Of a stretch of 31,816 bases of DNA, positions 15,972 through 23,788 are shown one piece after another. How positions within the stretch are numbered: position 1 is the first letter of the stretch; the number at the start of each line of letters is the position of its first letter. The position numbers were made by a program, and so were the translations under genes. Where the stretch lies: assembly GCA_046757725.1 (NCBI GenBank), contig JBHHYU010000029.1:1-31816 (forward strand), in the 5' to 3' direction. The notes under the pieces were generated by a model. That model saw only the letters and a list, made by a program, of their open reading frames with translations. It made no database searches and was not told the origin of the DNA. Source of the stretch: JBHHYU01 sp046757725. GTDB lineage: Bacteria > Desulfobacterota > Binatia > UBA9968.

Positions 15972-17798
15972 ATGCGAATCCATCGTTACACCCAATGGGA
16001 CGGCACGCAGCAGGTGCGCTTCCCTACCCCCGACGATATTCTAAAACATCTATCCGACAGTCTCTTAGACGAAGAAGGCGTGCGCAGGGCCTTGAGGGAT
16101 CTGATGCATCGTGGTCTGCTTTCCGACGATGGGCTCCGTTCTGTTAAAGGAATGAGGGATTTTTTAAAGGAGGCAAACGAGAAAAAGAGAGAACTATTAG
16201 AAAAATTTTCCCCCGATTCCTTCAAGCTCAGCCAAGAGGAAGCTCAGGCCTTACGCGACAAGCTTAATAGCCTCGCAGAAAAGCTCGAGGCCTATCACGA
16301 AAAGATGCGCAATTTCATGGAGCGTCTGTCAGGACGTTACGCCAACGATATGGAGGAAATGGCCCGCAGAATGCAGCAGGCCCGGGAACGCTATCAGGAG
16401 CTCAGGGACAGGCTAAGGGATCAAGTATCGAGACGCAGCATGGTCCATTCCCAAGATCTCTCGGGCCAGGACTATCAAGGGCTCTCCGAAATGTTGGACC
16501 GATTGAATGGCCTCCTGGAGGACGAAAACTTCCTTAAACAACTGCCCGATATGTTAGACACGACGGTTGAGGACCTGGACAATCTCCTGGATAGTCTGGA
16601 CTCTCTGACTCAAGAGCAGTTGAACCGCTTGAGCCAAGCGTTGAATCAGATGGAACAGTTGGAGAGTCTCCTCAATCAATTTCCCTTCTACGGGTCGCAG
16701 AGACTAGGTATGGGTGAGGCCGGACGGGTTCTCGGTCAACTGAGGCGGTTGGAGCAGTTCACCCACTGGGGACAGAGAGGGATGAGTAATATTTCCCATG
16801 CGGATCTTGAAGAGATCCGTGGCCTGCTGGGTGACGAAGCCTACGAGCACCTCAAATATCTCATGGGGGTAGAGCAAAACCTGGAAGATGAGGGTTATCT
16901 GGTACGTACGGAACAGGGGCTTCGGGTCAGCCCGAGAGGAATGAGAAAGATCGGTGACAAGGCTCTCAGAGAGATATTCCAACTGTTGAATAAAAATCGC
17001 TGGGGTGAGCACAGGGCACCTCGCAAAGGGATACAAGGAGAGAAGCTGGAAGAGTCTAAAAAGTACGAATACGGGGACTCTCTCAACTTGAAGATCAGTG
17101 AGACCCTCTTAAACGCTCTCGCAGGAAGCCGCCAACGGCCTCCCTTGAAAATTGAACCTAAAGACTTCTCCGTGCACCGTCATGAATTTTCGACGGATAG
17201 CGAAACCGTTTTGCTGATCGATGTCAGCTATTCCATGCTCATGAATGATGCCTTGCACGCAGGTAAGAAGGTGGCCCTTGCCCTGCACCGTCTCATAGAG
17301 ACCAAGTTTCCTCAGGATACCTTGCACCTCGTGGCCTTTCGGTCCAATGCGAGAGTGATTCGGGCCATGGATCTTCCCTCCCTTGTAGCCATTACCTACT
17401 TTATGGAGCATGGTACGGATATTAAAGAGGCACTGCGTTTTTCACGCCGGCTTCTGGGATCGCAAAGGGCATCGAATCGGCAGATCATTCTTATCACTGA
17501 CGGCGAGCCAACGGCGGCTACGCTGGATCGAGGCGGCCGACTACACAGCGGATGGGGCTCCGCCCTGGTACACGAACGAATCGTCCAGGAAACCCTCAAA
17601 GAGGTGAAGCGTTGTACTCAAAGCGGGATCAAGATCAACACCTTCATGCTCGGGGCTGATTTTTATCAGCAGGGATTTATCGACCGGCTCTCCCGGCTCA
17701 ACGTGGGGCGGGTCTTCTACACTTCGCCTGAGCGTATCGGAAACTACATCATCGTGGACTACCTGGCGAACAAGCGCAAGCAGATAGGAAACGCCTGA
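15972..17798 (+). CDS. Coiled-coil/VWA-domain protein
   Basis: A 608-residue cytoplasmic protein with no signal peptide or membrane helix. Residues about 55-250 are highly charged and helical (long Glu/Lys/Arg/Leu stretches, probable coiled coil). A globular middle (about 250-390) follows, with RLGMGEAGRVLGQLRRLEQF. The C-terminal VWA domain has a complete MIDAS: D417-V-S-Y-S421, GTDIKEAL, and D510 in ITDGEP. VWA proteins of this layout usually work with a MoxR- or Mg-chelatase-like AAA+ ATPase, for example in actinobacteria, to remodel a target protein. No such ATPase is in this window. It is preceded by a promoter-like sequence but no ribosome site. The target is unknown. Confidence 0.87.
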   Translation: MRIHRYTQWDGTQQVRFPTPDDILKHLSDSLLDEEGVRRALRDLMHRGLLSDDGLRSVKGMRDFLKEANEKKRELLEKFSPDSFKLSQEEAQALRDKLNSLAEKLEAYHEKMRNFMERLSGRYANDMEEMARRMQQARERYQELRDRLRDQVSRRSMVHSQDLSGQDYQGLSEMLDRLNGLLEDENFLKQLPDMLDTTVEDLDNLLDSLDSLTQEQLNRLSQALNQMEQLESLLNQFPFYGSQRLGMGEAGRVLGQLRRLEQFTHWGQRGMSNISHADLEEIRGLLGDEAYEHLKYLMGVEQNLEDEGYLVRTEQGLRVSPRGMRKIGDKALREIFQLLNKNRWGEHRAPRKGIQGEKLEESKKYEYGDSLNLKISETLLNALAGSRQRPPLKIEPKDFSVHRHEFSTDSETVLLIDVSYSMLMNDALHAGKKVALALHRLIETKFPQDTLHLVAFRSNARVIRAMDLPSLVAITYFMEHGTDIKEALRFSRRLLGSQRASNRQIILITDGEPTAATLDRGGRLHSGWGSALVHERIVQETLKEVKRCTQSGIKINTFMLGADFYQQGFIDRLSRLNVGRVFYTSPERIGNYIIVDYLANKRKQIGNA

Positions 17799-17905
17799 CG
17801 TCATTGCTTCGACCACCGGAGCATCTCATAGAACTTCCCGTTTTTCCAAAGCGAGAACTTTGACCACGGGTTCCAGCGGGAGAGATCTTTGCCTCTTCGA
17901 ACGAT

Positions 17906-18736
17906 TTAAGACGATACAAATTTTTTTTGCCTTTTACGCCTTACCCGCGAGGTCGCTCCTTGCATCAAATTATGTCCCAACTCATTGGTAAATGTTCCCG
18001 GTCTCCCGTTCAGCAGTCCCATAGCAATCCTCCAGGCCTTTGTCTCACCAGCGGTGATTTCATGGCGTAATCGATAATCCTGCTTTCTGATAAATTCCTC
18101 AAGCGTCTTCCTTAAAGCATCGACCTTGGTCCGTTGCAATTCCAACAGCAAGCAAAATTTCGGGTGGGTAGAATGGTTCTGTTCCAGAAGAAAGAAATGG
18201 GGCAGGCACAGCCCCTCACAGACTCTATAAACCTGAAGAAATTCCTCCTCCCGAAGAAACGCCACGATATTTTTCAAATGGTAGGCCTCAAACTGCCTCA
18301 CATACCGACACGCCGGACAAGCTTTCTTCTTCAGCCGCGGAAGAAACCGGTTGGACAGCTTTCTGAGCAACCATTTCCGCCTTCGCTGCTTGCGGCACCT
18401 TTTCTCCATTGTCTCGGCTATGTGATTAAAATTTCTAAGAAGGTCTATGGCGAAGATGGCGAAGCCGGTATCAGGCGAACAGACATAGGGTAGCCTTGGA
18501 AGCTGCCAGGAATGCCAGTTACAAAGACCGAAAGACTCCTGCAATTCCATTCTCGTCGGGACATCCAGCACGGACTCGTACAAAAGGTGTTCGAGATAGC
18601 TACGGCTATCCTTGATCAGAAGGTTGCAAACGGGACAGCCGGCCTGCTTCAGCACATCTATGAGTTCAAAATAGGCGTGTCCCTTCTCCATGTCCCTAAC
18701 AGAACGGCCAGCAGATTTCGAACCGGCCTCAGGCAT
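17906..18736 (-). CDS. DUF6062-like cysteine-rich protein
   Basis: A 276-residue soluble protein of unknown function. Paired motifs look like metal or redox sites: CPVCN (about residue 34), GLCNWHSW, CPACRYVRQ in the middle, and GLCLPHF. The middle part is strongly basic (RKQRRRKWLLRK), as is the C-terminus (RVRRKRQKKF). The alternating CPxC and CxxH motifs are what I remember of DUF6062 proteins, with YFELIDVL as the usual start; the assignment is from memory. The start at 18736 overlaps the upstream permease gene by eight bases; a later ATG (residue 16, MEKGHAYF) may be the real start. The overlap suggests coupled expression. Confidence 0.75.
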   Translation of the reverse strand: MPEAGSKSAGRSVRDMEKGHAYFELIDVLKQAGCPVCNLLIKDSRSYLEHLLYESVLDVPTRMELQESFGLCNWHSWQLPRLPYVCSPDTGFAIFAIDLLRNFNHIAETMEKRCRKQRRRKWLLRKLSNRFLPRLKKKACPACRYVRQFEAYHLKNIVAFLREEEFLQVYRVCEGLCLPHFFLLEQNHSTHPKFCLLLELQRTKVDALRKTLEEFIRKQDYRLRHEITAGETKAWRIAMGLLNGRPGTFTNELGHNLMQGATSRVRRKRQKKFVSS

Positions 18737-19457
18737 AGATTAAAAACCCAAGACCGGCAATAATCAGAGTGGCTTCAATAATCATCACAAAGACCTTTTC
18801 CGGCAGCCGATCCAAGACCCTTTTTCCAACAAATGAACCTAACACCATCATGGGGCCAAGGGCGAGACCTACGATGAGGCCCTTAGGTGTGAGAACGGAA
18901 GCACTCTGGTATACTACGAGCTTCGTCACGTGCATAATTACGGTCGCAAGGGCCTCAGTGCCGATGTAGGCTCCCTTGATGAGCCCATAGGCCAAGAAGA
19001 AAGGAGCCATGAGTGGCCCCACACTCCCCAGCAACGCTGAGAAAAAGCTTAAAACAGCGCCTATCACAGCAAAACCACGCATCGGAAACCTTGGTATCTG
19101 GGCCCGACGGGTATGGCGGTAAATTACGATCAAGACTAGGAACGAGCCTAGAAGCCGTTTAAGGGCCAACGGTGGGACAGAGGCAAAGAGCATGCCTCCG
19201 ACGAGGGCAGCGGGGACCCCACCCAGGGCAAACCATCCCACGACCGGAAAATTCAGTTCCCGGCGATTGAACCACACACGGCTCGCATTCCCGATCAACT
19301 GCGCAACGGTGAGAGCGGGGATCGCCTCACGCACACCGAAAACAAGGGTCAGTAAGGGGAGGAGCACAGCGGCTCCACCGAATCCGGCTACAGCCGCGAG
19401 GGTGGCGGCCACGAAGGCGCCACTCGCAAGGAGCAGCGATTCAGCGACGCCAATCAT
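18729..19457 (-). CDS. TauE/SafE-family permease (sulfite/sulfoacetate exporter type)
   Basis: A 242-residue inner-membrane protein with about eight hydrophobic helices. It has the typical first-repeat GFGGAAVLLPLLTLVFGV and second-repeat LLGSVGPLMAPFFLAYGL, each a glycine-rich segment in the half-protein repeats of TauE/SafE proteins. Members move sulfite, sulfoacetate or other small organosulfur or carboxylate anions out of the cell. It is transcribed first and overlaps the DUF6062-like gene by eight bases, so the two products may act together. Substrate specificity cannot be read from the sequence. Confidence 0.88.
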   Translation of the reverse strand: MIGVAESLLLASGAFVAATLAAVAGFGGAAVLLPLLTLVFGVREAIPALTVAQLIGNASRVWFNRRELNFPVVGWFALGGVPAALVGGMLFASVPPLALKRLLGSFLVLIVIYRHTRRAQIPRFPMRGFAVIGAVLSFFSALLGSVGPLMAPFFLAYGLIKGAYIGTEALATVIMHVTKLVVYQSASVLTPKGLIVGLALGPMMVLGSFVGKRVLDRLPEKVFVMIIEATLIIAGLGFLIYA

Positions 19458-19617
19458 CCAGGTAGGACGAAACCTCCCTCCTTACCGCTTCGATAGAGAC
19501 GGATCTGAACCCAACCGGAAAGGCAATAACGTGCAACTGCACCAAGAAAGCCCCCCGCACCAACAAGGAACACGTTTAGCATAAAACTCCAGCGTTAGGA
19601 TAGGGGGCCAAACAATA

Positions 19618-19645
19618 CCCCTACTCAAGGAAACTCGAGTAGGGG
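19618..19645. repeat. Nine-base perfect hairpin (CCCCTACTC/GAGTAGGGG)
   Basis: CCCCTACTC (19618-19626) pairs exactly with GAGTAGGGG (19637-19645) around a ten-base loop. There is no T-run on either side, so it is not a canonical terminator. It could be an operator or part of a leader upstream of the TauE/SafE gene. Confidence 0.6.
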
Positions 19646-19804
19646 TTATCAGTTCGCCTAGACGGACGGTTTACATGGTGAACCCCATCACCTTCCGATT
19701 TTTCAGCATCGTATCCCATCGCAAATGTCACTGTCAATGTTAAGAATTTGCAAACCCTCCGACTAAAAGTATGGGGGAAAGGTTGTTTGCAGCGTTGTGC
19801 TAAA

Positions 19805-19848
19805 GGGCGTTGGGACTCAGATCGCTTCACGGCCGTCTCCAACGACCC
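19805..19848. repeat. Bulged twelve-pair hairpin
   Basis: GGGCGTTGGGAC (19805-19816) pairs with GTCTCCAACGACCC (19835-19848), giving twelve pairs with two single-base bulges and an 18-base loop. It lies upstream of the gloB promoter candidate, so it would not be in that message. An RNA element on either strand, or an operator, is possible. Confidence 0.5.
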
Positions 19849-19927
19849 CTTGCCAAAAACGAGACAATGGACTTAGGCCAACTCAGGCATGGCTTCAACT
19901 CAGTAGAAACTTCTAATAACGGATCAC

Positions 19928-19957
19928 TTGCTGACCCTTTCCTTTTTCTGCTATAAA
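19928..19957 (+). promoter_or_regulatory. Candidate promoter for a near-leaderless gloB transcript
   Basis: TATAAA (19952-19957) lies eight bases before the gloB ATG, with TTGCTG (19928-19933) at a spacing of 18. No Shine-Dalgarno sequence precedes the ATG, so the message would be leaderless or almost so. Confidence 0.4.
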
Positions 19958-19965
19958 TCGCGACT

Positions 19966-20733
19966 ATGAGAGTCGTCCAGATTCCCCTTCTCCGTGACAA
20001 TTACGCCTATCTGATAGTGTCCGAAACAACCAATCAGGCAGCTATACTGGACCCTTCCGAGGCGGAACCGGTCCTGCGCCGGGTTACCGCGGAGAATGTT
20101 TCCCTCCGGGCCATTCTCAATACTCACCATCATAGAGATCATACAGGCGGTAATACAGGTCTGCTCGAAGAGTTACCCCTTAAAGTCTACGGGCACTGTA
20201 ATGACGAGGGACGCATCCCCGGCCTAACCCAGCCTCTCAATGAGGGGGATAAGGTCACCGTAGGCGATCTCAAGGCAAGGACTCTCTTCATCCCGGGCCA
20301 TACCAAGGGCCACATTGCCTACCTATTTGAAAACAAGCTTTTTTGCGGCGATACCCTATTCGTGGCGGGATGTGGCCGCCTGTTTGAGGGAACAGCCGAA
20401 CAGATGCATGACTCTCTCAACAAACTCCAGGCTCTACCCGATGATACCCTGGTCTACTGTGGACACGAATACACCGAGAAGAATCTTCAATTTGCCCTGA
20501 CACTGGAGCCAAACAATAAAGCCTTGAGCGAAAAGATTCGGCGGGTACGTTCCCTGAGAGCTGAAGGTATTTCGACCGTCCCCTCGACCCTCCGAGAGGA
20601 AAAAGAGGTTAATCCTTTTTTGCGTTGTGACAGCGAAGAAATAAAGGAAAATCTAAAGACACGGTTCCCGACATCGCCGTCCGACGCCATCTCGGTCTTC
20701 AGTCGAATCCGCCAACTCAAGGATCAATTCTAA
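19966..20733 (+). CDS. gloB: Hydroxyacylglutathione hydrolase (glyoxalase II)
   Basis: A 255-residue metallo-beta-lactamase-fold thioesterase. It hydrolyses S-D-lactoylglutathione to D-lactate and glutathione, the second step of methylglyoxal detoxification in the cytoplasm. The binuclear metal site is seen in THHHRDHTGG (H54, H56, D58, H59), GHTKGHIAY, the bridging Asp in FCGDTLF, and YCGHEYT. The C-terminal helical domain (RRVRSL, PSTLREEKEVNPFLR) is the glutathione-binding part specific to glyoxalase II, so this is not a generic beta-lactamase-fold protein. The length matches E. coli GloB (251). It stands alone, diverging from the permease gene. Confidence 0.93.
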   Translation: MRVVQIPLLRDNYAYLIVSETTNQAAILDPSEAEPVLRRVTAENVSLRAILNTHHHRDHTGGNTGLLEELPLKVYGHCNDEGRIPGLTQPLNEGDKVTVGDLKARTLFIPGHTKGHIAYLFENKLFCGDTLFVAGCGRLFEGTAEQMHDSLNKLQALPDDTLVYCGHEYTEKNLQFALTLEPNNKALSEKIRRVRSLRAEGISTVPSTLREEKEVNPFLRCDSEEIKENLKTRFPTSPSDAISVFSRIRQLKDQF

Positions 20734-20778
20734 AACAGGCCCCTGAGAAGACACGCGCTATATTCCCGCTGTCAAGCA

Positions 20779-21240
20779 CTAATCAGCCCACCCCTGAACG
20801 CGAATACCCAAAACTTCGCCGATGGCGCAGACGTGTTCGTCTGAACTGAGTACACAATGGACCCACGTCTTCCGTCCTTCGGCCTTCATGATCTTAGCTT
20901 GAAGGTGAATCGACTTATGGATAGGAGTTGGCCGAACATAGGAGATGTTAAGATTGCCGGTCACATAGTATATTTTCGGCGCGCTACCAATGGCACGCCC
21001 TTCCTGTTTGAAAGCATGGGCTATAGCGAGATTTAAGCTATGGCAATCAATCAGGGTCGCGAGGATTCCCCCATTCACATTATCCTTTGACCCGCCACAA
21101 TGGTGCGGTTGAGCCTCCCAGACACACACAGCCTCATCGCCTTCCCAGGTACTTTTTATCTGCAACCCACTCTGGTTGTCAGCCCCACAACCGTAACAGT
21201 GGCTGACCGAGCCTAGATCCTGGAATGCTTCCCTGCTCAC
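20779..21240 (-). CDS. PaaI/hotdog-fold thioesterase
   Basis: A 153-residue single hotdog domain. It has the central helix segment NGGILATLIDCHSLNLA, where PaaI-type thioesterases place their catalytic acidic residue (here D followed by C-H), and a strand GNLNISYVRPTPI. The N-terminus has HCYGCGADNQSGL, a Cys pair seen in one branch of these acyl-CoA thioesterases. It should hydrolyse an acyl-CoA of unknown identity. It ends the minus-strand run yajQ-msrB-CBS and starts 28 bases after the CBS gene stop, so the four genes probably share a transcript. Confidence 0.85.
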   Translation of the reverse strand: MSREAFQDLGSVSHCYGCGADNQSGLQIKSTWEGDEAVCVWEAQPHHCGGSKDNVNGGILATLIDCHSLNLAIAHAFKQEGRAIGSAPKIYYVTGNLNISYVRPTPIHKSIHLQAKIMKAEGRKTWVHCVLSSDEHVCAIGEVLGIRVQGWAD

Positions 21241-21268
21241 CGTCTATCCTCGTTTAGAAGTTGTCTGT

Positions 21269-21736
21269 TTATAAAGGAGACTTGCGAGCCGCAACTTTTC
21301 GTCTCGTTCTCCGAGGCTGCTGTTTTAAGCTCTCGCCACTCAAGATAAAGTCAAGGACATCACTCCGTGTGATAATACCTACCAGCTTTTCTTTCTTCAC
21401 AACCGGCAGCGAGCCGATACGATGACGACGTAGAAGTTGAACTGCTTTTACCAATGGGGTTTCCGGCTGGACACTCATAACATTAAAGGTCATGATCTCC
21501 TCGACCGTATAGGAGTCGGCAAACCGATCGATATCCTTAGTATGATCGATCAAGATGCTGGTGGGATACGCATCGCGGATATCACGATCGGTAACAATAC
21601 CCACCAGCCGTTCGTCTTCGACGACAGGCAATTGGTTCACCCGGTGCTTGGCCATGATGCGGCGAGCGATACTGATGCTATCATAGACCTCAACTGCCAG
21701 AACCTGTTTCGTCATCCATTCAGAAACCCGTATCAT
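21269..21736 (-). CDS. Two-CBS-domain protein
   Basis: A 155-residue protein consisting of tandem CBS domains (about residues 7-60 and 75-135). Each ends with the nucleotide-site pattern: GIVTDRDIRDA in the first and GIITRSDVLDFIL in the second. Such Bateman modules bind adenosine nucleotides or S-adenosylmethionine and act as sensors. A basic tail (PRRTRRKVAARK) follows. There is no effector domain, so it must regulate a partner. AAGGAGG lies ten bases before the ATG. It sits between msrB and the thioesterase on the same strand. Confidence 0.9.
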   Translation of the reverse strand: MIRVSEWMTKQVLAVEVYDSISIARRIMAKHRVNQLPVVEDERLVGIVTDRDIRDAYPTSILIDHTKDIDRFADSYTVEEIMTFNVMSVQPETPLVKAVQLLRRHRIGSLPVVKKEKLVGIITRSDVLDFILSGESLKQQPRRTRRKVAARKSPL

Positions 21737-21841
21737 CCACCATCTCCCTCCTTCTCGTTTTTAGAAAGGTATTGACCCTCATTCATCTCTCCTCTTTTAA
21801 CTCCCGGATTCCCGGAGCTCGGGACACTGTGCTTGGCCTCA

Positions 21842-22237
21842 CTATTTTTTAACCAATTGCAGCGAAACCGAGTTGATGCAGTAGCGCTGGTATGTCGGTG
21901 CAGGACCGTCGTCGAAGACATGACCCAGGTGAGCCTCACACTTCTTGCACAGAACCTCTACCCTTCGCACGAGGATCCGATGATCCTCCTGGGTAGTTAC
22001 GCTTCTTTCGGACAAGGGAGCCCAAAAACTCGGCCACCCGGTACCGGAATCAAACTTCGTGTCAGAGCTGAACAATGCGTTTCCGCACCCTACGCACTGA
22101 TAAGTGCCTTTTCCCTTGCAATTCCAGTATTTCCCAGTAAAGGCCTGTTCGGTGCCTTTCTGGCGACAGACCAGAAATTGCTCCGGGGTCAGTTGTTTCT
22201 TCCATTCCTCTTCGGTTTTCTGCACCTTCCCTTCCAT
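21842..22237 (-). CDS. msrB: Peptide-methionine (R)-S-oxide reductase
   Basis: A 131-residue enzyme that repairs the R-diastereomer of methionine sulfoxide in proteins. The catalytic Cys is C120 in RYCINSVSL. A structural zinc site is formed by C48/C51 (YQCVGC) and C97/C100 (LCKKC, followed by HLGHVF). The substrate-pocket motif SGTGWPSF is intact. The usual internal resolving Cys is not obvious; C24 or C40 might serve. There is no signal peptide, so it is cytoplasmic. AGGAG lies about nine bases before the ATG. It starts 26 bases after the yajQ stop, suggesting a shared message. Confidence 0.95.
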   Translation of the reverse strand: MEGKVQKTEEEWKKQLTPEQFLVCRQKGTEQAFTGKYWNCKGKGTYQCVGCGNALFSSDTKFDSGTGWPSFWAPLSERSVTTQEDHRILVRRVEVLCKKCEAHLGHVFDDGPAPTYQRYCINSVSLQLVKK

Positions 22238-22263
22238 TTGGTAGCTCTCCTGACTTCGCTTTA

Positions 22264-22755
22264 TTATCGCATTAGGTTAACGAACTGAAGGGGGACCTCG
22301 AGATCGGCGCTTCTCATCATCTGCATAATGGATTGAAGGTCATCGATTTTCTTGCCCGTAACACGTATTTGACGGTCTTGAATCGCAGCTTGAACCTTTA
22401 TTTTTTTGTCCTTGATCAGCTTAACGATTTTTCGTGCGGTTTCTGCATCCACCCCTTCCTTAAGGAAAAACTCTCTCTGGATCATTCCCCGGGAGACCAT
22501 CGTGATCTCCTTGGGGTCCAAACACTTCACATCTACTTTTCGTTTCACAAGATTCCCTAGCAACCCATCCTGCACGGCCCTCATTTTCATTTCATCTTCC
22601 GTCACCACGCGAATAGCCTTCGCCTTTTTATCCAGAGTGATTTCAGTCTTCGATTGACGAAAATCGTATCGCGTTAGGATCGCTCGCTTGGTTATATTAA
22701 CCGCGTTATCGATCTCCTGGAGATCCACCCGATTGACGATATCAAACGATGCCAT
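22264..22755 (-). CDS. yajQ: YajQ-family nucleotide (cyclic di-GMP)-binding protein
   Basis: A 163-residue protein, exactly the size of E. coli YajQ, with the family start MASFDIVNRVDLQEIDNAVN and end SADLEVPLQFVNLMR. YajQ proteins have two RNP-like folds, and some bind cyclic di-GMP and act with a transcription factor to control virulence and stress genes. The frame stays open further upstream, but the family start is the ATG at 22755, preceded by GAGAGGGG; a 246-residue version would add an unrelated leader. It heads the minus-strand run of four genes and diverges from the ferredoxin/zinc-ribbon gene. Confidence 0.94.
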   Translation of the reverse strand: MASFDIVNRVDLQEIDNAVNITKRAILTRYDFRQSKTEITLDKKAKAIRVVTEDEMKMRAVQDGLLGNLVKRKVDVKCLDPKEITMVSRGMIQREFFLKEGVDAETARKIVKLIKDKKIKVQAAIQDRQIRVTGKKIDDLQSIMQMMRSADLEVPLQFVNLMR

Positions 22756-22939
22756 GCCTACCCCTCTCTTTATCCTAATATACGGTGACCTAATTTGACT
22801 ATCCTTGCAATCGTTTGTCAAATAAATTCTCACACTGCGTGTTGAGACCGGGTATTTACAACGCTCTATGATTTTGCTTAAATGTTTTTGCTCGTCCGGA
22901 GCTTCCCAATGAGTCGGACGATGAAACGAAATCGGAATT

Positions 22940-23776
22940 ATGGCGACCACGATTACCAGCGAATGCATTAACTGCGGTGCCTGTGAGCCGGAGTGTCCCA
23001 ACAACGCTATTTCTCAAGGGGAAAACATCTATCTGATCGACCCCTCCCTTTGCACTGAATGTGTAGGTTTCCATGACTATGAGGCCTGCGCCGCTGTTTG
23101 CCCGGTGGACTGTTGCGTAACGGATCCCAACAACCTCGAAACGGAAGACGCCTTAATCTCCCGTGCCCGTGCCTTGCACCAGGACGTGGAATTTGGTGAA
23201 ACTTTCGAGTCTCGATTCCGTAAAGGAGCGGGAACGAAAGAACCTCCCTCACCGAAGGAAACAACAGCAGAGGCCAAACCAGCCAAGGCTGCCGGGGAGG
23301 AAACCCTCTCCAAACCGGTTACCGACACCAGGCCAATCATGCCACCAACGGATGGGAATGAGTTCCCTCTTCCTGTGTTGACACTTCCCAATGCTGAGGA
23401 ATGGGAGATCCCGGTTCACTGCTTCAAATGTGGTGAAACTTACACAGCCCCTGCGAGGCATTTCAAGATCGGCAATGTCCTATTCTGTCCCAAGTGTCAT
23501 AAATCGATCGTCGTCAAGGACGGCTTGAATTATCAGATTCGGGCCGCTTTAAAGAAGTCCTACGACACGTGGGATATGGAGCAGGACACATTTCGGTCAA
23601 AAAGGGAGCAGGAACTCAGAGATTTCGAAGAGAAGCGCGAGAAGGAACTAAAAGACTTTGTGATGCACCAGGAGCAGGCTTTACAAAATATCAAGTTCTG
23701 CCTCAAAGAGATCAGTGAATCCTATAAAGCCCCCGGAAGCCCAAGCAAAAAACGAAGCCCCTTTAGCTGGGGATGA
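22940..23776 (+). CDS. Ferredoxin/zinc-ribbon/coiled-coil fusion protein
   Basis: A 278-residue protein with three parts. Residues 1-60 are a YfhL-type 2[4Fe-4S] ferredoxin: C9, C12, C15, C19, then C38, C41, C50, C54 and an extra C58, with the characteristic eight-residue insertion between C41 and C50. A linker rich in Pro, Ala, Glu and Lys (about 85-145) follows. A zinc ribbon has C161/C164 (CFKC) and C183/C186 (CPKC). The C-terminus is a charged coiled coil (EQELRDFEEKREKELKDF). Stand-alone YfhL is about 86 residues, so the fusion is unusual. It reads like an electron-transfer domain tethered to a binding domain. It is followed 12 bases later by a membrane protein. The function is unknown. 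Confidence 0.85.
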   Translation: MATTITSECINCGACEPECPNNAISQGENIYLIDPSLCTECVGFHDYEACAAVCPVDCCVTDPNNLETEDALISRARALHQDVEFGETFESRFRKGAGTKEPPSPKETTAEAKPAKAAGEETLSKPVTDTRPIMPPTDGNEFPLPVLTLPNAEEWEIPVHCFKCGETYTAPARHFKIGNVLFCPKCHKSIVVKDGLNYQIRAALKKSYDTWDMEQDTFRSKREQELRDFEEKREKELKDFVMHQEQALQNIKFCLKEISESYKAPGSPSKKRSPFSWG

Positions 23777-23788
23777 TTGTTTCCCCTA

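Larger units (their letters stand above)
19458..19965. other. 508-base divergent intergenic region with two hairpins
   Basis: No convincing gene. It lies between the TauE/SafE gene (leftward) and gloB (rightward) and carries two conspicuous hairpins, listed separately, plus a promoter-like sequence for gloB at its right end. A short GGTGA/TCACC palindrome near 19677-19693 is also present. A small RNA or long 5' leader of the permease gene is possible but unproven. Confidence 0.6.

Noticed and set aside
19621..19842. A 73-residue minus-strand gene in the divergent gap
   Set aside because: It has no recognisable motif or ribosome site and overlaps both hairpins.
22756..23004. N-terminal extension of YajQ to 246 residues
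   Set aside because: The family start and a good ribosome site coincide at 22755, and the extension would overlap the divergent ferredoxin gene.
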